Assembly (NCBI RefSeq): GCF_902501965.1
Contig: NZ_CABWID010000024.1
Span: forward strand, 40,052-104,051
Direction: 5' to 3'
Origin: Collinsella sp. AK_207A
GTDB lineage: Bacteria > Actinomycetota > Coriobacteriia > Coriobacteriales > Coriobacteriaceae
DNA: 64,000 nt
The first letter of the stretch is position 1, and each line of letters begins with the position of its first letter. Under the pieces are notes generated by a model that ran no database searches, was not told the DNA's origin, and saw only the letters and a list, made by a program, of their open reading frames with translations. A program made the position numbers and the translations under genes. Below are positions 8,339 through 17,265 of the stretch, in pieces.

Positions 8339-8989
8339 TCAGTCAAAGAGCCAGCAGGCTATGGCACCGAAATCGCACGCAACGCGGGCGGGCGAGTCCT
8401 CCACCACGTTCGAGATGCCCAGATCGGAGAGACAGCCTACGGGTGCGTCATCGAGGTTCCAGCGCATGCCGGCAAGCGACACGCGCGTACCCGGTGCAAG
8501 GGGCACGAACGAGAACGTTCGACCACGAGCGCCCTCGATGCCCCACGTCTCCCCCGCCCGCAGCACGCGGCCGCGAAACGCGTCCTCGACGATCTCTACG
8601 GCGCCGCCCCACGAGACGAGCCTCCCCAACACGCCGAGCAGGTGGTCGGGTCTACCCCCGGAAAGGCAGGTGGCGCAGAGCGTCGCCCCCGGCCAGCGCG
8701 CGCCAATCGCCCGGAGCGCGAGCGAGAGGTCCGTGAAGTCCTTGTGCGGGTCGTACCGCTCGACCTCGAAGCACCCCTCCGCAACCGCGCGGGCCACGAG
8801 GGCGGCACCCTCGGCGCTCACGGTGTCGGCGTCCCCGCAGAACAGATCGCAGATCAGGCCGGCAGCCAGCACGGCGTCGAGTCCGCGGTCAACGGCGACG
8901 ACGGCATCGCACCCTTGGGCGGCCCGGCGGACGACCTCAGGTGATGCCCCCTGCGGGGACCCGCCCACCACCAGAACGCGCGCACCCAC
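8339..8989 (-). CDS. thiN: Thiamine pyrophosphokinase
   Basis: The 216-residue protein transfers pyrophosphate from ATP to thiamine, giving thiamine pyrophosphate. Motifs: VVAVDRGLD, DLFCGDADTVS, the active-site DPHKDFTDLSLAL, SGGRPDH, and a C-terminal thiamine-binding half containing GMRWNLDDAPVG and LGISN. The start is a GTG at 8987-8989, three bases after the stop of the HAD gene, so translation is probably coupled. No TPP riboswitch or other thi gene is visible nearby, so this looks like salvage of imported thiamine. Confidence 0.9.
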   Translation of the reverse strand: MGARVLVVGGSPQGASPEVVRRAAQGCDAVVAVDRGLDAVLAAGLICDLFCGDADTVSAEGAALVARAVAEGCFEVERYDPHKDFTDLSLALRAIGARWPGATLCATCLSGGRPDHLLGVLGRLVSWGGAVEIVEDAFRGRVLRAGETWGIEGARGRTFSFVPLAPGTRVSLAGMRWNLDDAPVGCLSDLGISNVVEDSPARVACDFGAIACWLFD

Positions 8990-8992
8990 GGG

Positions 8993-9709
8993 CTACGCCC
9001 CCTCCGAGCGGAAAGCGAGGACGCGATCGAGCAGGTCGTCCTCGTACGCGGTGATGAAGATCTCGCTGTTCGCCCCGACCTGCTCCAGCGTGAACCGGCC
9101 GGCTGGGTCGTGGATGCCCACACGGCGGTAGCCGACAGCCCCCGCGCTCAAAAGCCCGAAGAGCGCATCCTCGAACACCCAGACGCGGCGGCGGTCAACC
9201 TCGCCCAGGCCATGTGCTTCAGCCAGCCGCGCGAGCGCGAGGTTGTAGACGTCCGGATGCTCCTTGGAGGCACCCGCCTCCTCCGTGGTGGTGATGCCCT
9301 CCAGGTAGGGCGCGAGCCCCGTGTGCTCGAGCGCCGCCTGCACCAGATGCGCGGGCGTGGACGTGGCGACCGTACAGGGAATCCCCGCCGCGTGCACGCG
9401 CTCGAGGAAGGCGGGGGCACCCGGCCGCGCCGGCACGTCCTCGGCGTACGCCTGCTCGAGCATGCCCAGCAAACGCTCGAAGATGTCCCGGCCGCCCGGC
9501 TCGCCCACGCCCCATTTATCGTGGTAGGCCGCGCACTCGTTTTCAACGGAGAGCGCCTCGAACTCGGCAAAGTCATCGGGCGTGAGACCCTCCACGCCAA
9601 AGCTCGCGAGCAAGCGGGGCTGGACGTCGAGCCAGGCACCCATGGAGTCCACGAGGGTTCCGTCGCAGTCGAAGATAAAGGCGGCGGGAAGGGCTTGATT
9701 CTGGGACAT
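8993..9709 (-). CDS. HAD-superfamily phosphatase, beta-phosphoglucomutase-like subfamily
   Basis: This is a 238-residue HAD hydrolase. Motif I is FDCDGTLVDS (nucleophile Asp and acid/base Asp), motif II is ATSTPA, the motif III lysine lies in ASKEHPD, and motif IV is FEDALFG. A helical cap sits between motifs I and II, as in subclass-I phosphatases and phosphoglucomutases; the substrate cannot be named. The start is ATG at 9707-9709 with AAAGGAG; the frame is open further upstream but without support. Coupling to thiN may mean that it dephosphorylates a thiamine-related phosphate, which is only a guess. Confidence 0.85.
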   Translation of the reverse strand: MSQNQALPAAFIFDCDGTLVDSMGAWLDVQPRLLASFGVEGLTPDDFAEFEALSVENECAAYHDKWGVGEPGGRDIFERLLGMLEQAYAEDVPARPGAPAFLERVHAAGIPCTVATSTPAHLVQAALEHTGLAPYLEGITTTEEAGASKEHPDVYNLALARLAEAHGLGEVDRRRVWVFEDALFGLLSAGAVGYRRVGIHDPAGRFTLEQVGANSEIFITAYEDDLLDRVLAFRSEGA

Positions 9710-10090
9710 GGCGCTCCTTTCGGGACCGATTCGCACGGCGCACATCCTAGCAGATGGCGGGGACAAGGACCCATCGCGCACGGTCCCTTTACGCAGTCCT
9801 GAAACGCCTTGCGGAAGGTTCTGAAAAACCAACTGAAATTCGATTTGTCAAGCATTTTTACCCGGGGAACGCCCACGGTGAAAACCAGTCCGCTCCTCAC
9901 CTTCTGACGATGCGCGCCCCCTCGGAGTGTTACATTCAGGGGGTCATGGCTTCCGTTCCGGCACCCTGCCGCATGCCGCGACCATCGCGCACATGCCGGC
10001 GCCCATATCGATACCGAGCGATCCATGACCGCATCTGCAGTCGAGCGGGCGCTCCATGCGTGCCCGCGCGTTTGAAGGGAACGGATTCCT
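9710..10090. other. Divergent intergenic region between the HAD gene and glgB
   Basis: These 381 bases contain no gene. On the minus strand a consensus TTGACA (complement of 9847-9852) lies upstream of the HAD gene, but no good -10 follows at the right spacing. On the plus strand I find no convincing promoter for the glycogen operon; a TTACATT around 9940 is the only AT-rich candidate. A GGGAC/GTCCC hairpin lies around 9760-9785. The glgB ribosome binding site (AAGGGA) is at the right end. Confidence 0.4.
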
Positions 10091-12316
10091 TTGGCCACCA
10101 AGAAGTCGACCCGGTCGAAGCTCGCCGTAACGGACGGCGATATCCATCTTTTCAAGCAGGGAACCTGGCAGCGCAGCTGGGAGAAGATGGGCGCTCACCC
10201 CGACGTCCAGAACGGCGTCGAGGGCTGGCGCTTCTGCGTGTGGGTCCCGGACGTGCGCTCCGTGCACGTGATCGGCGAGTTCAACGACTGGGACGAGACC
10301 GCCTGCCCGCTCTCCCCCGTAAAGTCTACGGGCCTCTGGGAAGGCTTCGAAGAGGGTGCCGAACGCGGCCAGCTCTACAAGTACCTCATCGAGACCGATA
10401 ACGGGGAGCGTCTCTACAAGGCCGACCCCTACGCGTTCTACTCCGAAAAGGCCCCCGGCACCGCCTCGCGCCTGTGGACCCTGGATGGCTACGAGTGGCA
10501 GGACGCCGCCTGGCTCAAGGCGCGCGGCAAGCGCGACTTCATGAAGAGCCCGCTGAACATCTACGAGGTGCACCTAGGCAGTTGGCGCCGCCACGGCGAC
10601 GAGCCGCAGGGCGAGCCCCGCGCGGACGGCACCTACCCCGGCCCCGGCGACCCCTTCCCCGCGCAGCGCGGCACCTACTACACCTACGACGACCTCGCGG
10701 ACGAGCTCGTGGCCTACGCGCGCGACATGGGCTACACGCATATCGAGGTCATGCCGCTCGCCGAGCATCCCTTCGACGGCTCCTGGGGGTACCAGGGCAC
10801 CGGCTTCTACTCCGCCACCTCGCGCTACGGAACGCCGCAGCAGCTCATGCACTTCATCGATGCCGCGCACGCCGCCGGCATCGGCGTCATCATGGACTGG
10901 GTTCCCGGCCACTTCTGCCAGGACGCCCAGGGGCTCGCCAACTTCAACGGCCACATGCTCTATGAGAGCGAGTACCACCCCAACTGGGGCACCTACAAGT
11001 TCGACTTCGGCCGCCCCGAGGTCGTCTCGTTCCTGCTCTCCAACGCCATCTTCTGGGTCGACCAGTTCCACGTGGACGGCCTGCGCGTGGACGGCGTCTC
11101 GTCCATGCTCTACCTCAACTTCGGCGTGGACAACCCGGCAGATAAGAAGTTCAACGAGCTGGGCACCGAGGAGAACCTGGAAGCCTCCGCGTTCCTGCGC
11201 AACGTCAACGGCGCCATGGGCACCCTCCACGAGGACGTGATGATGATCGCCGAGGAATCCACGGCTTGGCCACTCGTCACCTACCCGCCCGAGGACGGGG
11301 GCCTGGGCTTCCAGCTCAAATGGGACATGGGTTGGATGAACGACACCCTGCACTACATGCAGACGGACTTCCCCTGGCGCCCAGGCAACCACAACCTGCT
11401 CACCTTCTCGATCATGTACGCGTTCTCCGAGAACTACGTGCTGCCGCTCAGCCACGACGAGGTCGTGAACGGCAAGTGCTCGCTCATCACCCGCATGCCG
11501 GGCGACCAGTGGCGCCAGTTCGCAGGGCTCCGCTGCCTCTCGCTGTACCAGATGACGCATCCGGGCGCCAAGCTCAACTTCATGGGCAACGAGATCGGCC
11601 AGTACATCGAATGGCGCTACTACGAGTCCATCCAGTGGTTCCTGGCCGAGCAGTTCCCGCTGCACGCCGGCGTCCAGGAGTTCGTGCGCACGGTCAACCA
11701 CCTATACACGCAGGAGCCCGCGCTCTGGCAGCGCGCCTACACCGAGGACGGCTTTGAGTGGATCAACGCCAACGACTCCGAGCAGTCCGTCATCAGCTAT
11801 GTGCGCCATGGCGAGAATCCTGACGACGACCTGCTCGTGGTCATCAACCTCACCCCCGCCTACTACGAGAGCTTCCGCGTGGGCGTGCCGCGCGAGGGCA
11901 AGTGGAAAGAGATCCTGAACTCCGACGACACGCGCTTTGGCGGCTCCGGCAAGGTGAACCCGCGCCAGCTCATCAGCCGCCACGAGGATTGCGACGGTCG
12001 CGAGTACTCGATCATCCCCCAGCTGCCCCCACTCGCCGGCGTGGTGTTCAAGCGCACCGGCACGGCCAAGCGCAAGCCCGCCGCCAAGAAGAGCGCGGCC
12101 GCAAAGAAGCCGGCGGCAGGCAAGACGACCGCGAAGCCGGTGGCGTCCAAGGCACCCGCCAAGCCCACGTCGGCAACGAAGGCGCAGGCTGCCAAGAAGG
12201 CGGCACCCGCGCCCGCAGCAAAGCCCGCGGCAAAAAAGCCCAGCGCGCCCAAAGCCGCGGTAAAGAAGGAATCAACCTCTGTTAATTCCGCAGGCAAGCG
12301 CAAGCGCGCGAAGTAG
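10091..12316 (+). CDS. glgB: 1,4-alpha-glucan branching enzyme with Lys/Ala/Pro-rich tail
   Basis: GlgB makes the alpha-1,6 branches of glycogen. The 741-residue protein has an N-terminal CBM48-like module (CVWVPDVRSVHVIGEFNDWD) and a GH13 barrel with nucleophile Asp334 (GLRVDGVSSMLY), acid/base Glu in IAEESTAWP and the third carboxylate in LPLSHDEV. The start is a TTG at 10091 with AAGGGA upstream; no ATG precedes the conserved N terminus. From about residue 656 the enzyme fold ends and about 86 residues of Lys/Ala/Pro-rich low-complexity sequence follow, ending KRKRAK. Such tails are not part of ordinary GlgB; GlgA in the same operon has one too. It is first in glgBPCDA. Confidence 0.96.
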   Translation: MATKKSTRSKLAVTDGDIHLFKQGTWQRSWEKMGAHPDVQNGVEGWRFCVWVPDVRSVHVIGEFNDWDETACPLSPVKSTGLWEGFEEGAERGQLYKYLIETDNGERLYKADPYAFYSEKAPGTASRLWTLDGYEWQDAAWLKARGKRDFMKSPLNIYEVHLGSWRRHGDEPQGEPRADGTYPGPGDPFPAQRGTYYTYDDLADELVAYARDMGYTHIEVMPLAEHPFDGSWGYQGTGFYSATSRYGTPQQLMHFIDAAHAAGIGVIMDWVPGHFCQDAQGLANFNGHMLYESEYHPNWGTYKFDFGRPEVVSFLLSNAIFWVDQFHVDGLRVDGVSSMLYLNFGVDNPADKKFNELGTEENLEASAFLRNVNGAMGTLHEDVMMIAEESTAWPLVTYPPEDGGLGFQLKWDMGWMNDTLHYMQTDFPWRPGNHNLLTFSIMYAFSENYVLPLSHDEVVNGKCSLITRMPGDQWRQFAGLRCLSLYQMTHPGAKLNFMGNEIGQYIEWRYYESIQWFLAEQFPLHAGVQEFVRTVNHLYTQEPALWQRAYTEDGFEWINANDSEQSVISYVRHGENPDDDLLVVINLTPAYYESFRVGVPREGKWKEILNSDDTRFGGSGKVNPRQLISRHEDCDGREYSIIPQLPPLAGVVFKRTGTAKRKPAAKKSAAAKKPAAGKTTAKPVASKAPAKPTSATKAQAAKKAAPAPAAKPAAKKPSAPKAAVKKESTSVNSAGKRKRAK

Positions 12317-12404
12317 ACTGTAATCGCCCCCTCGCGGCGCAGGCCGCGGAGGGCTGTTGCACAACCGAGAGAGAGAGGGGCCCCGCGGCCCCGGAGAGGA
12401 ACGC

Positions 12405-14831
12405 ATGAAGCCCCTTTTCAAGAGCAGGGAAGAGTTCGAAGAGCTGTACCGCCAGGCCGTGGTCTCCTCTTGCGGCAAGGAGTTCGAGGACGCGAGCGAT
12501 CTCAACCGCTACCAGGCCCTCGCCAAACTCGTCGCCTTCAAGGCCCGCGACGTCGAGGCCGATACCGAGAAGCGCTACGCCGACAACGGCCAGAAGCGCG
12601 TGTACTACTTCTCCATCGAGTTCCTGATCGGCCGTCTGCTCGACAACTACCTGCTGAACTTTGGCGTGCGCGATCTGGTTGCCGACTCCCTGACCGAGAT
12701 GGGCAGCGACCTTGACGCGCTCTGCGCGCTCGAGCCTGACGCCGCGCTCGGCAACGGCGGCCTGGGCCGTCTGGCCGCGTGCTTCCTGGACTCCATGGCC
12801 CACGAGGGCATGGCCGGCTACGGCAACGGCATGCGCTACAAGTACGGCCTGTTCAAGCAGGAGATCGTGGACGGTCACCAGGTCGAGGTGGCCGACGAGT
12901 GGCTCACCAACGGCTATCCGTGGGAGGTGCGCCGCGCCGACCGCGCCGTGCGCATCGGCTTCGGCGGCCACGTGGTCTCCTACCAGGAGGGCGGCCGCAC
13001 CTTCTTCCGCACCGAGGGTACGAGCGACGTGCTCGCCGTCCCGTACGACATCCCCGTGGTGGGTTACGGCGGAGAGACCGTTAACAAGCTCTGCGTGTGG
13101 AGCTCCGAGCCCGTTGACGAGCACTTCGACCTGGACGCCTTCAACCGCGGCGACTACTCCGGTGCCGACAAGGCCCGCGCCGATGCCGAAGCCATCAGCG
13201 CCATCCTCTACCCCAACGACCAGGGCGAGCACGGTCGCCTGCTGCGCCTCAAGCAGGAGTACCTGTTCGTGGCCGCCGGCATCCACCGTCTGATGGAGAC
13301 CTTCGAGGAGGAGCACGGCGCCGACTGGCAGAGCCTGCCCAAGTACGTGGCCATCCACACCAACGACACCCACCCCGCCATGTGCGGCCCCGAGCTCATG
13401 CGCGTCCTCATGGACGAGAAGAAGCTCACCTGGGAAGAGGCCTGGGACATCGTCACCAAGACGGTCTCCTACACCAACCACACCATCCTGCCCGAGGCCC
13501 TGGAGAAGTGGCCCATCCCCACGTTCTCCGCACTGCTGCCGCGCATCTACCAGATCATCGAGGAGATCTCCCGCCGCTGGCGCGACCAGTTCACGCCCGA
13601 GATGCCCGACTGGCAGGAGCGTCTGCGGAACACCGCCGTGCTCTGGGACGGCGAGGTCCGCATGGCCAACCTGTCCGTCATCTGCAGCCACAGCGTGAAC
13701 GGCGTGGCCAAGATCCACACGGACATCCTCGAGGAGACCACGCTGCACGACTTCTACGCGCTGCAGCCCGAGAAGTTCAACAACAAGACCAACGGCATCT
13801 CGCCCCGCCGCTTCTTCGCCGAGGCGAACCCCAGCTACGCCAAGCTCGTGACCGAGGCCATCGGCGACGGCTGGCTGGACGACGCCTCCGAGCTAAGCAA
13901 GCTCACCGAGTTCGAGGACGATTCCTCCTTCCTCATGCGCGTGGGCGCCTCCAAGCGCGTGAACAAGCTGCGCCTCGCCCGCTACGTGCGCCGCGAGACA
14001 GGCCTCATGATCGATCCGGACTCCATCTTCGACGTGCAGGTGAAGCGCTTCCACGCCTACAAGCGCCAGCTGCTCAACTGCTTCAAGATCATGGATCTCT
14101 ACAACCGTCTGATCTCGGACCCGCGCTTTACCGTCCAGCCCACCACGTTCATCTTCTCGGGCAAGGCGGCCTCGAGCTACACCTTCGCCAAGGAGGTCAT
14201 CCGCCTCATCAACGCGCTGGCCGACGTCATCAACAACGACGAGCGCGTGAACGACCTCATCAAGGTGTGCTTCATCCCCAACTTCCGCGTCTCGAACGCC
14301 CAGCTCATCTACCCCGCCGCCGAGATCTCCGAGCAGATCTCCACGGCCGGCAAGGAGGCCTCGGGCACCTCGAACATGAAGCTGATGATGAACGGCGCGA
14401 TCACGCTGGGCACCCTCGACGGCGCCAACGTGGAGATCGCCGACCTCGCCGGGCGTGAGAACGAGATGATCTTCGGTCTCACCAAGCCCGAGGTGGCGGA
14501 GCTCCGCGCGAGCGGCAACTACTTTGCCTGGGACATCGTCAAGAGCGACCCGGACCGTCTGGGCCGCATCATCAACGAGCTGACGGACGGCACCTTCGCG
14601 CGCCAGTCCGGCAACTTCGAGAGGATTCGTCACGAGGTCATGCTCAACAACGACTACGACCTCGTTATGAAGGACTTCCATTCCTACGTGGACGCCTGGG
14701 AGGAGCTCACCGCCTCCTACAAGGACACGAGGGACTGGAACCGCCGCGCCCTGCACAACACGGCCATGTCTGGCTGGTTCTCGAGCGATCGCACGATCCG
14801 CGAGTACCGCGACGACATCTGGCACGCGTAG
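12405..14831 (+). CDS. glgP: Glycogen phosphorylase
   Basis: The 808-residue GT35 enzyme releases glucose-1-phosphate from glycogen ends using pyridoxal phosphate. The PLP-binding Lys659 lies in EASGTSNMKLMMNG, and the N-terminal glycine loop NGGLGRLAACFLDS is intact. I chose the ATG at 12405 because of GGAGAGGAA just upstream and the family start. A GC-rich hairpin (12332-12354) occupies the gap after glgB and may stabilise or separate the two messages. A breakdown gene between synthetic ones implies coordinated turnover of the polymer. Confidence 0.97.
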   Translation: MKPLFKSREEFEELYRQAVVSSCGKEFEDASDLNRYQALAKLVAFKARDVEADTEKRYADNGQKRVYYFSIEFLIGRLLDNYLLNFGVRDLVADSLTEMGSDLDALCALEPDAALGNGGLGRLAACFLDSMAHEGMAGYGNGMRYKYGLFKQEIVDGHQVEVADEWLTNGYPWEVRRADRAVRIGFGGHVVSYQEGGRTFFRTEGTSDVLAVPYDIPVVGYGGETVNKLCVWSSEPVDEHFDLDAFNRGDYSGADKARADAEAISAILYPNDQGEHGRLLRLKQEYLFVAAGIHRLMETFEEEHGADWQSLPKYVAIHTNDTHPAMCGPELMRVLMDEKKLTWEEAWDIVTKTVSYTNHTILPEALEKWPIPTFSALLPRIYQIIEEISRRWRDQFTPEMPDWQERLRNTAVLWDGEVRMANLSVICSHSVNGVAKIHTDILEETTLHDFYALQPEKFNNKTNGISPRRFFAEANPSYAKLVTEAIGDGWLDDASELSKLTEFEDDSSFLMRVGASKRVNKLRLARYVRRETGLMIDPDSIFDVQVKRFHAYKRQLLNCFKIMDLYNRLISDPRFTVQPTTFIFSGKAASSYTFAKEVIRLINALADVINNDERVNDLIKVCFIPNFRVSNAQLIYPAAEISEQISTAGKEASGTSNMKLMMNGAITLGTLDGANVEIADLAGRENEMIFGLTKPEVAELRASGNYFAWDIVKSDPDRLGRIINELTDGTFARQSGNFERIRHEVMLNNDYDLVMKDFHSYVDAWEELTASYKDTRDWNRRALHNTAMSGWFSSDRTIREYRDDIWHA

Positions 14832-14909
14832 GGACCGCGAACGATCGTCGGGCACGCACGACCCCAGAGAAGGCAGTATCGGAAGCAATCGGTTGAGAGG
14901 AAAGGTTCG

Positions 14910-16055
14910 ATGGGCAAGAAAGAATGCATCGCGATGCTCCTCGCAGGAGGACAGGGAAGCAGGTTGGGGGCTCTGACCTCGAAGATCGCTAAACCGGCCG
15001 TCTCGTTTGGCGGCAAGTTCAGGATCATCGACTTCGCGCTTTCAAACTGCACGAACTCCGGCATCGACACGGTGGGCGTGCTCACCCAGTACCGACCCTA
15101 CCTGCTGCACAGCTACATCGGTTCCGGCGAGGCGTGGGACCTGGACGCCCGTGACGGCGGCGTCTCCATCCTCCCCCCCTACGCCACCCAGGAGGGAGGC
15201 GCCTGGTACGCGGGCACAGCCGACGCCATCACGCAAAACCTCGAGTACATCAAGATGTACGACCCCGAGTACGTGCTGATCCTCTCCGGTGACCACCTGT
15301 ACCGCATGGACTACCGCAAGATGCTCGCCAGCCATATCCAGCACAAGGCCGACCTCACCGTGTCGGTCATGCCCGTGCCCTGGGAGGAGGCCAGCCGCTT
15401 CGGCATCCTGACCGCCGACGACGACGGCCGCATCCAGCGGTTCGACGAGAAGCCCGAGAAGCCCGAGAGCAACCTGGCCTCCATGGGCATCTACATCTTC
15501 TCGACCAAGGTGCTCGTGGACGCCCTCGAGGCCGATGCCGTTGACCAGCGCTCGAGCCACGACTTCGGCAAGGACATCATCCCCAAGCTGCTCAGTGAGG
15601 GCTATGGCCTCTACACCTACGAGTTCCACGGCTTCTGGAAGGACGTCGGCACCATCGCGAGCTTCCACGAGACGTCGATGGACCTGCTCGGCCCGAACCC
15701 CGAGTTCGACCTGTACGACAAGAGCTTCCCGATCCTGAGCAACATCACCACGCGCCCGCCGCACTACATCGGTCCCGACGCGGTGATCGACGACGCGCTG
15801 GTCTCGAACGGATGCAAGGTGTACGGCACCGTGCGCCACTCGATCGTCTCCACCGACGCGGTGGTGGGCGAGCGCGCCGTCGTCGAGGATTCCGTGCTGC
15901 TGCCCGGCGCGCAGGTGAAGGCCGGGGCGCACGTGCGCCGCGCCATCCTGGGCGAGAACGCCGTGGTTGAGGAAGGCGTCAAGCTCGGCTCCGTGGACAC
16001 GACGAAGGATACGGCCGTCGTTGGAAACGACGTCGTCATCGGGAAGGGGGAATGA
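14910..16055 (+). CDS. glgC: Glucose-1-phosphate adenylyltransferase, catalytic subunit
   Basis: The 381-residue enzyme makes ADP-glucose from ATP and glucose-1-phosphate, the committed step of glycogen synthesis. It has the nucleotide-binding loop [14 protein letters not shown], the effector-region lysine in [16 protein letters not shown], the substrate motif [10 protein letters not shown] and a C-terminal left-handed beta-helix with hexapeptide repeats. A strong ribosome binding site (GAGAGGAAAGG) precedes ATG at 14910. It is followed four bases later by glgD, with which it probably forms a hetero-oligomer. Confidence 0.97.
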   Translation: MGKKECIAMLLAGGQGSRLGALTSKIAKPAVSFGGKFRIIDFALSNCTNSGIDTVGVLTQYRPYLLHSYIGSGEAWDLDARDGGVSILPPYATQEGGAWYAGTADAITQNLEYIKMYDPEYVLILSGDHLYRMDYRKMLASHIQHKADLTVSVMPVPWEEASRFGILTADDDGRIQRFDEKPEKPESNLASMGIYIFSTKVLVDALEADAVDQRSSHDFGKDIIPKLLSEGYGLYTYEFHGFWKDVGTIASFHETSMDLLGPNPEFDLYDKSFPILSNITTRPPHYIGPDAVIDDALVSNGCKVYGTVRHSIVSTDAVVGERAVVEDSVLLPGAQVKAGAHVRRAILGENAVVEEGVKLGSVDTTKDTAVVGNDVVIGKGE

Positions 16056-16059
16056 ACCG

Positions 16060-17178
16060 ATGAGCATGACGCAGAACCGCACTCTCGGCTATATCACCGC
16101 TAACTACATCACCCGCGAGAACAGCGTGCTGACCGCCAACCGCCCGCTGGCGTCCGTGCCGTTCATGGGCCGCTACCGGCTCATCGACTTCCCGCTCTCC
16201 AACATGATGAACGCGGGCATCAAGACCGTCGGCCTCGTGATGCCCGGCAACTGCCGCTCCATCATGGACCACGTCGGCTCGGGTAAGGACTGGCTGCTCG
16301 ACCGCAAGAAGGGCGGTCTCTTCCTGGTGCCCGGAAATGCCTACGGCACCTCCAAGCGCGGCATGCGCTTCCTGCTGCGCGACATCATCGCCAACAAGGA
16401 GCTCTTCAAGCGCTCCGATAAGCCCTACGTGGTCATGATGGGCTCCTCCATCGTGTTCAACCTCGATCTGCACCAGATCGTGGACGCGCACGAGACCTCG
16501 GGCGCGGGCATCACCATGGTGTACGTCAAGGCGGTCCGCCACCAGGACGACGCCTCCTCGCTCGTGATCGGCGACCGCGGCCGCGTGACGCAGGTCAGGC
16601 CCGGCTGCGATTACGGCGACAACAAGTTCATGGACTGCTTCATCATCGACCGCAAGCTGCTGCTCGACATCATCGAGGACTACGCCACGGCCGACTACCT
16701 CGACATCTTCGAGGCCATCGCCGGCGACTTCGCGCGCATCGACGTGTGCAGCTACGAGTTCAAGGGCCTCGTGGTGGGCATCCATGGCGAGGAGACCTAC
16801 TACGAGCGGAGCATGCAGCTCATCGACCCGAGCATCTACGAGCAGCTCTTCAACCCCGATCGCCCGATCATCACCAAGGCGCACGACGCGCCCCCGGCGA
16901 AGTACTTCGCGGGCAGCCGTGCCACCAACTCACTGATCTCTACCGGTTGCGAGATCAAGGGCACCGTCCGCGGCTCCATCCTCTCCCGCGGCGTGATCGT
17001 GGAGAGCGGTGCACAGGTGGTCAACTCCATCCTCATGCAAAGCTGCGTCATCAAGAGCGGCGCGCGCGTGGAGAACGCCATCCTGGACAAGAACAACGTG
17101 GTTCCCGCCAACACGGAGCTGCGCGGAACGCCCGAGCACACCCTGGTGCTTGGTAAGGCCCCGCTGAATGCCGAGTAA
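16060..17178 (+). CDS. glgD: Glucose-1-phosphate adenylyltransferase, regulatory subunit GlgD
   Basis: The 372-residue paralogue of GlgC belongs to the GlgD group known from Firmicutes, where it lacks full activity and modulates GlgC. The usual N-terminal catalytic loop is replaced here (LTANRPLASVPFMGRYRLID), while the Rossmann core and C-terminal beta-helix remain. ATG at 16060 lies four bases after the glgC stop, with GGAAGGGGG upstream; the second ATG two codons later is an alternative. Translation is very likely coupled to glgC. Confidence 0.93.
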   Translation: MSMTQNRTLGYITANYITRENSVLTANRPLASVPFMGRYRLIDFPLSNMMNAGIKTVGLVMPGNCRSIMDHVGSGKDWLLDRKKGGLFLVPGNAYGTSKRGMRFLLRDIIANKELFKRSDKPYVVMMGSSIVFNLDLHQIVDAHETSGAGITMVYVKAVRHQDDASSLVIGDRGRVTQVRPGCDYGDNKFMDCFIIDRKLLLDIIEDYATADYLDIFEAIAGDFARIDVCSYEFKGLVVGIHGEETYYERSMQLIDPSIYEQLFNPDRPIITKAHDAPPAKYFAGSRATNSLISTGCEIKGTVRGSILSRGVIVESGAQVVNSILMQSCVIKSGARVENAILDKNNVVPANTELRGTPEHTLVLGKAPLNAE

Positions 17179-17199
17179 CACCCCGGCAACGTGAGAGCG

Positions 17200-17245
17200 C
17201 TATGATGAGACCGTCGTCCGGGCATTGCGCGCGGGCGGCGGTCTC
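17200..17245 (+). promoter_or_regulatory. Hairpin and possible -10 box between glgD and glgA
   Basis: A TATGAT hexamer (17201-17205 region) is followed by a long stem with arms beginning GAGACCG (17207-17213) and ending CGGTCTC (17239-17245), just ahead of the glgA ribosome binding site. No T-run follows, so it is more likely an mRNA-stability or translation-control element than a terminator. No clear -35 is seen. Confidence 0.4.
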
Positions 17246-17265
17246 TCGAATGTAAGGAGTTTTAC

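Noticed and set aside
8990..10090. TPP riboswitch upstream of thiN
   Set aside because: No conserved CTGAGA-type or ACCTGA-type thi-box pair is present before the HAD-thiN unit.
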